Shown: positions 10,246-20,695 of the stretch, piece after piece
How the letters are laid out: each line of letters opens with the position of its first letter
How positions within the stretch are numbered: the stretch's first letter is position 1
Assembly: GCA_032358165.1 (NCBI GenBank)
Contig: JAALGY010000057.1
Span: 868,001 to 932,000 of the forward strand
Reading direction: 5' to 3'
From: Diplosphaera chodatii
Lineage: Eukaryota > Chlorophyta > Trebouxiophyceae > Prasiolales > Stichococcaceae
DNA: 64,000 nt
Notes under the pieces: model-generated
What the model saw: the letters and a program-made list of their open reading frames with translations, nothing else
The model's database searches: none
Told to the model about the DNA's origin: nothing
Made by a program: the position numbers and the translations under genes

Positions 10246-13200
10246 ATGGCAATGGGAGCACCGTATGGCATGCAAGCCATGCTCAAGGAGGGGCACCAGA
10301 TGTTTTCGGGCCTGCAGGAGGCAGTGCTCAAAAACATCGATGCATGCAAGGAGTTGTCCCTGCTCACGAAGAGCTCAATGGGCCCCAACGGTAAGCATTG
10401 CTGATCTAAAGAAAAGAAAACCATCCGCTACTCCAAGAACACGTTCTTGAAACCCTGCCGAGGCGCTCCGGACGTCTTTACGGCATCGGCAGGCCATGGC
10501 GGCTACACCTAATGTGCCATTGACGGCGCGCAGGCATGAACAAGATGGTGGTCAACCACCTGGACAAGCTGTTCGTGACCAGCGACGCGAGCACCATCAT
10601 CAACGAGATGGAGGTGCAGCACCCCGCCGCCAAGCTGGTGGTGTTTGCCAGCCAGGCGCAGGAGCAGGAGATCGGCGACGGCTCCAACTTTGTGAGTGCG
10701 GGCCATGCCAGGCACAGCCACCCATGACTCTGGCTGCGGCTGCGGGTGCTCGGTTTGCTGCGCCCCTGATGGACCCAGCTGGAGCGGCAGCTGACCTCCG
10801 CATGCCCCGCTGCCCTGCAGGTCATCAGCTTCGCGGGCGAGCTGCTGTCAAATGCAGAGGGGCTGCTGCGGGACGGGCTGCACACGTCAGAGGTGGCAGA
10901 CGGCTACACCAAGGCGGCTGAAAAGGTAAGCAAAAGCATGCATGCACGCACCTGCTACACAAATCTGCTGCTCTGTGATCCTAGCGCTGCCATGATCTCA
11001 TGATCAAACGCGTCAAGTACACACTCAAGACGTCGCTGCACCATCTCGTTTCCGGACGTACTGCAACTTGCACCACTGCAGGCGTTGGCGGTGATCGACA
11101 GCCTGGTGCTGCCGGGCACGGAGACGCTGGATGTGCGGGACAAGGCGGCGGTCGCGAAGCGCATCAAGGGCGCGGTGTCCGCCAAGCAGCACGGCCTGGA
11201 GGATGTGCTGTGCCCGCTCATCGCTGAGGTGGGTGGCGAGGCCCCTGTCACCGAGGACATCAAGCGCCTGCACTGCTGGCGCTTGCCGCTACCAGCGCGA
11301 GTTTGCTGCTTCCGTTGAGGCAGACCAAGCAAAATAAGGCGGCCACAGCAGGGTATACGCCATGGCTCCTGTGCCCATCGCCATGTGGCTGTGCAGGCGT
11401 GCATTGCTGTGTGCCCCAAGAACCCGGCCAGCTTCAACGTGGACAATGTGCGGGTGGTGAAGATCCCAGGCGGCGGCGTCACCGACTCTGCTGTCGTCCG
11501 TGGCATGGTGAGTGGTGTGAAAATGGTGCAAGGTCAGATGACAATCTGCAGACGGCAGGGGACACACCGGTGTGGCTAGCATGATGCTGTGTTCTGACCT
11601 GACAGAGCACGTGCGCTGTGGAGCTCAATGCACGGCAGCGCCAGCTTCTCGATGCAAGGCCCTTTGTCACAGGTGCTGAAGCGCGATGCGGAGGGAACCG
11701 TGAAGCGGGTGGAGAATGCCAAGGTGGCGGTCTTTGCACAGGGTGTGGACACCACCTCCACAGAGACCAAGGTGCATCAAGCAGCAGCACCACTTGCGGG
11801 CCGCTTGTGCCTCCACTGAAGGAGCTTGCCAAAGGATCTGCCTTACATTGCTGTGCTGGCCTGCGCTTATATGTGCTTCCTCAGAAGCATGCCCGGGGTC
11901 TCACATATTAATGTTGCATGGGTCCTGGCTGCAGGGCACGGTATTGATACACAACGCCCAGGAGCTGCAGGACTACAGCCGGTCGGAGGAGGACAAGCTG
12001 GCGCAGCTGATACAGGGCATCGTGGACAGCGGCGCCACGGTCGTCGCCGCCGGCTCGTCCATCGGCGAGATGGCGATGCACTTCCTGGAGAAGCACGGCA
12101 TCATGGTCCTCAGGTGCATTACTTTACTGCTATGATCCTTGTGGAACAGGCGTGAGGTGCTTGAAGCGAGGCTGTTGGGTTCACACTCCCGAGGCGCAGA
12201 GTGCCGCTGACTGTCTGAGGTGCATCAGCGCGCCCCATCAACCCATCGGCAGCGCTGCCATGTGCTCTAATGACGATCTGCTTGTGTTGACATGAGTACA
12301 AAACACAGAGCACTGCTGCTGTACGCTGCTGTGCAGCGCTCATCTCATGGTGTGCCACAGATATTCACACGCCTTGGTGTGACCCGCAGGATACCCTCGA
12401 AGTTTGATCTCCGGCGGTTCTGCCGAGCCGTGGGCGCATCGGCGCTGGTCAGCCTGGGCGCCCCCCGCGCCGACGAGCTGGGCTTCACCGGCCTGCTGGA
12501 AGTGCGGGAGGTCGGCGGCGCCAATGTGACAGTGCTGTCCCAGGTGAGCGGCTTTGCGAGTCGGGGCACCAGGGCTGCGTTGGTAACTCGAGCAGATGGA
12601 GCAGCACCGAGGCTGCAAGGAGTTGCAGCCTCCAAGGCTGCTGGAAGCTCGAGCCACCACGCATTCTGGCAGCTTGAAAGCAGGATCACGGGCTGACAGG
12701 GGGGGTCGTCTCTTCTGGCCTGCAGGGCGGAGGCAGCATGGCAGAGCCCAGCGCCCCGGCGGCAGACGGCGAGGCGGCCACCAGCAGCGGCGGCGGCCGG
12801 GTAGCCACCGTCGTGCTGCGCGCCTCCACGGACAACCTGCTAGACGACCTGGAGCGCGCAATCGACGATGGCGTCAACAACTACAAGGTAGCCTCGGATC
12901 ATTCGACCACACCGAGTTTCCACAAGGAGCGGACACCGGCAGCAGGTGCATTTCTGTTGCAGCAGCTTGATTGCCCAAGCCCTGATGTCTGTCTCGGCTT
13001 GGCTGCGCAGTCGCTGTGCCGAGATTCCAGAGCGGTGCCCGCCGGCGGCGCGCTGGAGATCGAGGTCGCCCGCCAGCTGCGCGAGTTCGGCTCCAAGGAG
13101 ACGGGGCTGGACCAGTACGCTATCGCAAAGTTTGCAGACGCCCTGGAGGTGGTGCCCCGCACCATCGCAGAGAACTCAGGCGAGGCTGATGTCTGCCAGA

Positions 13201-13706
13201 ACAGGGCCTGCAAGCCTAGCGTATGTCATAACCGCACAGCGGGGCACACCAGATTTGTGTGCTCATCTCCTCCTTTGGCAGCACAATGTGCGATGTGCAC
13301 ACGGACGACATGTTCACTGCAGGGCTCAATGCGACGGATGTGGTGTCGGCGCTCAACAAGGCGCACGCGGAGGGGCAGAAGAATGCGGGGCTGGATGTGG
13401 AGACGGGGGAGCCGCGCAACCTGGCAGCCGATGACATCACGGACCTGCACTCTGTGAAGTGGTGCGTGCTGGGTGCCTGTCAGCAGGTGCAGCGTAGGGG
13501 CTGGCATGAGCAGAGGGAACCGCATGCCAGGGTGGTCAGGCAATCGCAACGAAGCAAACCGCAAAGCACAAACGTTCGTGTGCAGGTGGGCGCTGCGGCT
13601 GGCAGCGGATGCGGCCACCACGGTGCTCAAGGTGGACCAAATCATCATGGCGAAGGTTGCTGGAGGGCCAAAGCCGCGGGCGCCTGGCCCCATGGACGAA
13701 GACTAG
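10246..13706 (+). CDS. CCT8: T-complex protein 1 subunit theta (CCT8)
   Basis: Twelve exons: 10246-10390, 10534-10691, 10821-10925, 11082-11228, 11397-11507, 11673-11771, 11935-12113, 12390-12543, 12726-12887, 13011-13179, 13323-13461, 13586-13706. All phases agree and give 562 residues, close to the usual length of about 550. CCT8 is one of eight subunits of the cytosolic group II chaperonin that folds actin, tubulin and other proteins with ATP. Visible motifs: SSMGPNGMNKMVVNHLDKLF, the nucleotide motif EIGDGSNFV, KIPGGGVTDSAVVRGMV, the theta-type DTTSTETKG, and the C-terminal VDQIIMAKVAGGPKP typical of theta. The start has a good context (GCCACCATGGC). The tenth intron appears to use a GC donor (TCAG|GCGAGG at 13179). 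The exon at 12726 carries a low-complexity insert (Ala/Gly-rich, about residues 400-420). Confidence 0.96.
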
Positions 13707-13978
13707 GCGCTTGGTCAACGTGACTGTGCTGCGGTTTGCATGATTCTTGATGGTGCATGACCACAGCAGGTGTTGTAGCTGCTTCTTCTGTCAGGTTTAC
13801 ATCGCGGAGACTCGGAGTGCGCCATGGTGCATGCCACAGCAGAGTTTCATGTCACCGCTGAGCGTGGACAAGCTGTAGCCTGTTTGAGAACCAAATCCAA
13901 CCTGTTCACGCGGTCCACCATCTACTGACAGTCTGCTGCATCTCCTGCCGACACGATCGTCCTGCTATACCTCTAGGC

Positions 13979-16900
13979 CTACGCAGCTGCAGCCCTCTTC
14001 TTTGCCCCTCGCTCCGCGATCATTGCCTGAATGACGTTTTTCACCGCCAGGTTGGCGACCAGGTTCTTGTGTGGCAGCTCGAGACCCTGCAAACACGGCA
14101 GAAGATGTCGAGCTCAACAGTGTTGGCACAGCATGCCACAGCAGTAGTGCGTGCCGACTGCATCACATCCTATTGGACAATTCGCGTGTCCCTGCACCAC
14201 TCACTGTCAAGGGTGATGTGCCCTTGGTAGCCAGCCACTCTTCAATGACTTCGCGCTCGTAAGTGTGGCCGTCAGCTGCACACAGACATTTTGATGTCGT
14301 CAGCACTCAGGTTGTCAGCATTACTTAGATAAAATGCTCTGCACTGGCACTTTCACATCGGCAGAGCTAGAATACAGACGCCGCGGGGTGGTTGTGAAGC
14401 TCACCGCACACGACAGGGTCGTCCATTAGCTCCTAAATCAGCAAACACATGCACCTCAGATACCTTACATGAAGGACCTCCGCTGACTGCACCAGCAAGG
14501 CATGATGTACGCTTGCTGACATGCAGCAGGTCAGACATGACGAACCATGCACACGCTGCGAACAGCAGCCTTACCTGCGTGATGGGGCTGCAAGCAGCAA
14601 CACACAACTTGTCAGCGTCAGTCTCGACATGCAGGTGCGGTTGCAATGTCGTTACACCGCCTGTCGCATGGTTGTACAGGACGGTGTGCACATGCAGATG
14701 CCTGAACCACGCACCACAGGTATGCCTCATCGATCTCGTCAGGGTCCAGGGATACCGCCGCTGCCGGAGGCGTTGGTGTGGCGACCACTGGGAGGGGTGC
14801 CAGCGCAACTACTGGAGTTGCTGCTGCTGGCACCGCCACTGCCGGCGGCGCAGCCGCAATAACCACGTCCTCATCGGCACTGCCATCAGCGCTGGCTGCA
14901 CCCTGTGCCACAGACGAGGCAGGCTTTGGGAAGTAGTCTACATCCTGCCACACAGCATGTTTCAACAGGTCAAACACATTGCTTCCGTCGCCGCTCCATG
15001 GCATGTGTGCAATCCATGTTTTGGCATGTCAAACAGCAGCACCTCATCGTCGGTCATGAGCACGTTGTAGCTGGATTGCGTCACGACAGCGCGCTGTTGC
15101 TGCGGCGCTGGCTTCGCAGCAGCCGCCGCCTGACGCCGCTGCCTCGGGTGCTGCGGTTGCGCTGCAGCAGGCGGCTCCGCAGCAGCGGACTGGCCCTGCC
15201 TCTTCCGCCGCTCTGCGAAGATCAGGAGTCCACCATGAGCAGGCACTGCTGACCATGACAACATGCTTCGTCGGCAGGCATTTTGGAAATTCTGGTTGCC
15301 AGGCAGGCTATCTGTGCATGATGCAGGGCCTATCTAGAGCTGAAACTGCGAGCTGCCACGGTACCCGCTTTCGAGGCGCTGGCTGCACGGGATGGCGACC
15401 CCGCCTGCTGGCCCATAGCGGCCCCCCGCGTGCGATCGCTGCTGCTGCGCTCCGCAGAGGTCGCAGCCGGCTGCCAGGCCTGCGGTGGGCTGCTTGGCAA
15501 AGCAGCTGCTTCCTGCTGCTGCTGGCGGCGCTGCTGCCGGCGGGACTGCGTGTGCGGCGGCGATGTGGGTGTGGCCGCGACGCTGGCAGCAGCATGCTCC
15601 TTCCTCTGCTGCCGCTGCTGCGCCTGCACTGCTGTCTTGGGCTGCTGCACCTGCACAACATAGCCTCGCTGAGGTCTGAAGTCATGTGCAGTTGCCATCG
15701 ACCAAGATGCGAGTGTCCCAGTGTGCAATGTAGATGTGCAGGCATGCTGGACGTGACATGTGCTGAACTGAGCAGGGACCAAGGACACGTCTGCACAGAA
15801 GCCACAGGCAATGCTTTCACATAGCAGGCAGGCGGCTTGGCGCCTGCACCTTCAGCTCCTTGGCAGCAGCGGCGGCACGCAGCCGCTCAGCCAGTGTCAG
15901 TGCCGGCGGTGGCGGCGCCGCCTGCACATGGTGCACGTACATGTCAACGCAGGGCATGCGGCAACCGCACAGTCCCCTCCGGCATTGCTCTGATATGGGA
16001 ACTTTTTGAAAAGACTTGGTTGAAGATGGCAGGCAGTAGTCACCGCCAGGGCCTTCTTTGCGGCCGCCTCGGCGACGGAAAGCGCCGACTGCGTGCTGGT
16101 GCGCTGCGCTGCCAGCCGCGTTGGTGAGGCGCTGGCCAGCGAAGGCCACAGCTCCGGCACCCCTGACGGCGGCGGCGGTGACGCCTGCTTCTGCTGCTGC
16201 AGCCAGTATGCAGCAATTGTTCTGCTTGCATGAAGTAGACACTCCAGCGTCGCAGGGTGCTGACCCGCATGTGCAGCTTTTAAGAAGACAACACTGTGTA
16301 CATGTTGCGCAAGACGTCACACGCACTGCTGTTGGCTTTGCTTGAGGCACAGAGGTGGCGGTGGCGGCGGCGGCCACCGGCCGAGCGGTGCTGCGCTGGG
16401 CTGGCGGCTGCGGCGCCGGCACTGCCGCTGCTGGGAACAGGGGCACGGGCGGTGCCATCGCCAGCAGCGTGGGCCACAGGTCGACGGGCTGCCCCGACGC
16501 CTGCGGCCAGCCGCCCGGCGGCGGCGGCGGCGGCTGGCGCTGCTGCGACGCCATCGGGTTGTACCTCGGACGCTGGGCCGCCGGTTTGGGTGTGGAGCTG
16601 ATATCGCCGCTGGCGGCGCTGCCGATGCTGCTGACGCTGCTGGCGACGGGGGCCCGGCTGGCGGGCGCTTCAGGGGGGGTGCGGATGCCCGCCAGCTGCT
16701 GCGGGGTCAGGCGCTGCGCCTTTGGCCTCTTGGCGGGCGAGGGGGCGGCGGGCGCCGGCAGCGGCGGCCACACAGGCGGCTGCTGGCCGTCCGCGCCGGG
16801 CTGCTGCTGCAGGGTGGCACGGACCGGGGAGCCCGCCTCCTCACTAGGGAAGAAGTGCGAAAACGCTGACTCCACCTGAAGGGTAAAACAAGTCCGTAGG

Positions 16901-19900
16901 TGCCTCGGAGTGAGCATGTGCCGACCTTCTGGGTCAAGCAGATGCAGATGCTATCCGTTCCTGGATGGACTGCCTAAGGCTACGGTGGTGGACCTGTGCG
17001 GACGACAGAATGCACTTCACCCAGCTCACCGATGGTTCCGGTGCCGCCTCTGGCACAGTAGCAGGCGCCGCAGCAGGAGCTGCAGCACACGGTGCCTCTT
17101 CAGGGACGACGGAATTGGCAATCCATACGGGCGCATCGACTGACAGCTTGCTGAGCTTTGCTGGCGCCTGCGCCGCCTCTGGCTGCTCTGCCTCCTGCTG
17201 TTTGGCCTCGGACGGAGCGCTTGGCTGCTGTGCCGCAGCCGCATCCGCTGCCGCAGGCTGCTGTGTGCCGCTGTCCTCAGCAGCAGGTGCCAGCTTATCC
17301 CTGTCGGCTGCCTCTGAGGTGACAGATGCTCCCGTGCCCTCTGGAGCAGCAGGCGTACTTGATTTGCTACCTGGCTGCACAGACGGCGACTCCGGCTTGC
17401 TGCCCGGCTGCACGAGCGGCGGCTCCGGCGTGCTGTCTGCTGGCACAGGCGGCGGCTCTGGCATGCTGTCTGGCTGGACAGACGGCGGCTCCGGCTTGCT
17501 GTCTAGCTGCACAGGCCGCGGCTCCGGCTTGCTGTCTGGCTGCATAGGAAGTGGCTCCGGCTTGCTGTCTAGCTGCACAGACGATGGCTTCGGCTTGCTG
17601 TCTGGCTGCACAGATGGTAGTTCTGCCTCAGCACCGGCACCGGCAGGTGCTGCTGTTGCTGCTTCATGAGTGTCGGGCGCGCTTGCATCAGCAGCTGCCG
17701 ACACAGCATCGTCTGGGGCTGCATTGGCACCGGCTGCCTCAACTTGTATGCTGTTGACAGTGCTGTTGCCGCCATTGCTGTCAGACTCGAGCTCCATTTG
17801 CGCCTGAGCAGATGCAGGATTGCCAAAGGAGCTGCTGCCATCTGCTGGTGCCTCTGCTTTGGCCTTGTTGCCATTGCTGTCAGACTCGGGCTTTGCCTGC
17901 GGCTGAGCAGGTGTAGTGTTGCCCGAGGAGCTGCTACCATCTGCTGGTGCCTCTGCTTTGGCCTTCGTGCCATTGCTGTCAGACTCGGGCTTCGCCTGCG
18001 GCTGAGCAGGTGTAGCACTGCCCGAGAAGCTGCTGCCATCTGCTGGTGCCTCTGCCTCGGCCCTGTTGCCGCTGGTGTCAGACGCTGGCCCTTCTTGTGC
18101 CTGAGCAGGGGCCACGTTGCCTGATCTGGTGCCATCTGCTGACGCCTCTGCCTCGGCCTTGTTGCCGCTGGTGTCAGACTCTGGCCCTGCTTGTGCCTGA
18201 GCAGGTGAAGCGGTGCCCGAGGAGCTGCTGCCATCTGCTGACGCCTCTGCCTCGGCCTTGTTGCCGCTGGTGTCAGACTCGGGCCCTGCCTGCGCCTGAG
18301 CAGGGGCAGCATTGCGAGATGATAAGCTGCTGCCATCTGCTGGCGCCTCAGCCTCAGCTTTCTCGCTGCTGCTGTCTGGCTTGTCAGCTGCAGGCAACTG
18401 AGCAGGGGCAGCATTGCCTGCGGAGCTGCTGCCATCTGCTGACGCCTCTGCCTTGGTGTTGTCGCTGCTACTGTCAGGCTCGGCAGCTGCAGGCGACTGA
18501 GCAGGGGCAGCAGTGCTGCTGCCATCTGCTGACGCATCGGCCTCGGCCTTGTCGCCGCTGCTGTCGGGAGGCAACTGAGCAGGGGCAGCAGCACCAGCAC
18601 TGGCGGGCATGCCTGCAGCCGCCTTCGCCTCTGGACTGCCTTTGCTGCTGAGGGACTTGGCCGTTGCTGCCGGCGCCGCCTGTGCAGCAGGGCTGCTGGG
18701 AGTTGCAGCTGGCGGCCTGGGTGGTGCCATGCTGCCAGTCGCTGTGCCATTCGCAGCCGGCTGCTGCAGCTCCACACGGCGGTTGGCCCACAGGTACTTC
18801 TGATACTGCTGCACCTGCCAGGGCTTCAGCAACGCCCTGCTGCTCTGCGGGAATGGCCACGGCTCCCCACCGTGTGCATACGGGCAGCTCCTCCCCAGCT
18901 TGCAGTGGCCCTGCAGGAAGATGTACACCACTTGTACGGTACCAGCAATGCCCACTTGATGCACACCACATGCACAGGTTTTGACACTTGGCCCGCATGT
19001 TCTGCATCCCAGGACGGACCACACACCTGCTGCCAGGCAGCGCAGACCTCCGTCTTGTACCACGGCTGGTCTGACATCAGAGGCCTGCCCTGCTGCGGGG
19101 CCCTTGGCAGCGTCTGGGGCACCTGCGGCGCAGCATGCGCTCCCATGCTCCAGGGTGGTGGCCCTCCATAGCCGACGCCCGGCATCGCCATCATGGGGTG
19201 GGACACGTACACTGGGCCCGCATACTGCTGGGCGGGGAGCTGCGGGGCGCTGGCCACATGAGACGGTGCCCCACGCTGCACATGCACCAGACGAGTCAAG
19301 TGACGACCAGCGCATTGCGATCATACAATCAAAAGATGAATTGCGTTTCCATGGCATGTGCAAGCTTGAAAACCGGTTTGCCAATCAGGTTGCGTCGTCA
19401 CTAAAACATGCACAAGGGTAGAACCCACCAGCTCATGGTGGCCATGCGCATATGGGCATTGTAGCGCCTTGGGGCAAACCCCGGAGTTCATAAAGCTGTA
19501 GCACAGCTGCGTCTTGTACAGAGGAAAGCCGCCCATGGCCGCGGCACAGTGGCCGCTGCCGGGTCCACCCATCCCATCGCCACCATATGCATACCCATAG
19601 CCTTCACCAGCGCTGAAACCATTGCCATGATGGCCATGGCCGCTGTAGCCGTTGCCATGCGCCCACGCCTCTGGGCTGTAGTATTCCTCGCTGTCATCGC
19701 CGTACTCGCCTTCAGTGTTGCCGCTGCCATCTGCGTAGTTGGCACTGTTGCCGTAGCCGCCTTCTGCTGCATACCCGCTCTCACCAAAGGCTGTGTTCAC
19801 AGCTGCCGATGCTGGGTCCCATGCTGCTTCTTCCTGAACCCAGCAACAAGCTCCACTTGCAGCGAATAGTGCAGCAGCTGTAACGAAAGAGCGATTGCAC

Positions 19901-20040
19901 ACTGCAGGGCAGAAGCCGGTCGCTGCCAGCCCAGCACATCATCGCACCGAATCTTCGTGAGCAAAGCGGCAGGCTGCTCCCGCGGCGCAGTGCCCCACAT
20001 TGTGATAGAAGTGGCACTTCTGCTTCGGGACGCTGGCCAT
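13979..20040 (-). CDS. CCCH zinc finger-U-box protein A
   Basis: Fourteen exons: 20040-19948, 19833-19429, 19275-19027, 18910-17030, 16875-16327, 16196-16044, 15921-15850, 15650-15365, 15212-15043, 14944-14715, 14587-14575, 14432-14405, 14275-14205, 14086-13979. All phases agree; total 4308 nt, 1435 residues. Three CCCH fingers lie at the N terminus: KCHFYHNVGHCAAGAACRFA (from residue 8, closing with His), YKTQLCYSFMNSGVCPKALQ (closing with CPYAH), and YKTEVC...GHCKLGRSCPYAH across intron 3. A long disordered Ala/Pro/Ser-rich middle follows, with two repeat arrays. The last about 75 residues form a U-box, the E2-binding fold of ubiquitin ligases: YLCPITQELMDDPVV, DGHTYEREVIEEWLATKGTS and LELPHKNLVANLAVKNVI. 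Domain roles suggest an RNA-binding E3 ligase; this is inferred. An in-frame TAG precedes the ATG region. The 13-nt exon encodes CPITQ. Confidence 0.8.
17356..17625 (-). repeat. coding minisatellite, about eight 11-residue units
   Basis: Within exon 4 of CCCH-U-box protein A, about eight 33-nt units encode variants of VQPDSKPEPxS, such as SVQLDSKPEPL, PMQPDSKPEPR and SVQPDSMPEPP. The array is in frame throughout. Units differ by a few residues, indicating repeated slippage or unequal exchange with selection for the open frame. Confidence 0.85.
17780..18580 (-). repeat. coding minisatellite, about eight 33-residue units
   Basis: Also in exon 4 of CCCH-U-box protein A. Units of about 99 nt encode a pattern SDxxGxKAEAEAxADGSSSS followed by GNxxPAQxQAxPE. 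About eight units can be counted, from PPDSSGDKAEADASADGSS to SDSNGNKAKAEAPADGSS. The two youngest-looking copies (near 17860-18060) are nearly identical. Variants lose one or two residues but keep frame. Confidence 0.9.
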
Positions 20041-20695
20041 GACAGCTTGACCAGAGCCTGACCGGCGGTCGCGCGGAAACTTCTGCCTCTCAACCGCAAA
20101 CTACAGGCGCGTAGGCGGCCAACGGTCTATGCAGACGTTCAAACGCAGGCTGTGTAGCACTGGAGCGGAGTCCAAGGTGGATGAGAACACGCTCTGCTCA
20201 CGATCATGCACAGCGCCTGCGCCAACATGCTGACTCACGTTGCAAGTGCAAGACAATGCTCGCACCCAGCATACTCTGTGATCGGTACGCAGACGCATCA
20301 TCCATGCTCAGATGGACAGCCCTGAGCTCACTGGTGAGGGCAGTAACAAGCTTGACCGTCGAATCAGTTCAACATGTAGCATTGCACTCCTTAGCCTCGC
20401 ACAGGCTGTGCCATGAGCTCACGTCAACTGTATCAAAAGACCTGGCTCTTGAAGTCCCGAACACGGTGAAGTGCAGTTGTGACCGTGCTGCTGCACGCTG
20501 CGACGGCCTATCTGGACATCTTGCGTCCACCCTGGCATGCAGATGGGAGATGGCAGACCAGATTCTCATTCCTTCCGCATGTGTCCACTACTCCATTTGA
20601 CCGACCGTGGCAAGCCAACAACCATGGCAATGACAAAGCGTGCGTACTCTCATTAGGCCGCTCGCAGGCAAATATGCAGGGTTTCTGCATGCTCA
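20041..20695. other. spacer between the two CCCH-U-box genes
   Basis: About 655 bp separates the stop of gene B from the start of gene A; both are on the minus strand. No supported ORF or RNA. It should hold the 3' end of B and the promoter of A. Confidence 0.6.

Noticed and set aside
16296..16879. Long plus-strand open frames opposite CCCH-U-box gene A
   Set aside because: They are GC-rich shadows of the Ala/Pro-rich minus-strand exon; the minus frame has coherent splice phases and domain order.
17569..18777. 402-codon minus-strand frame within the repeat exon
   Set aside because: It overlaps the repeat-coding frame in another phase. The array keeps it open by periodicity only; no domain or splice links support it.
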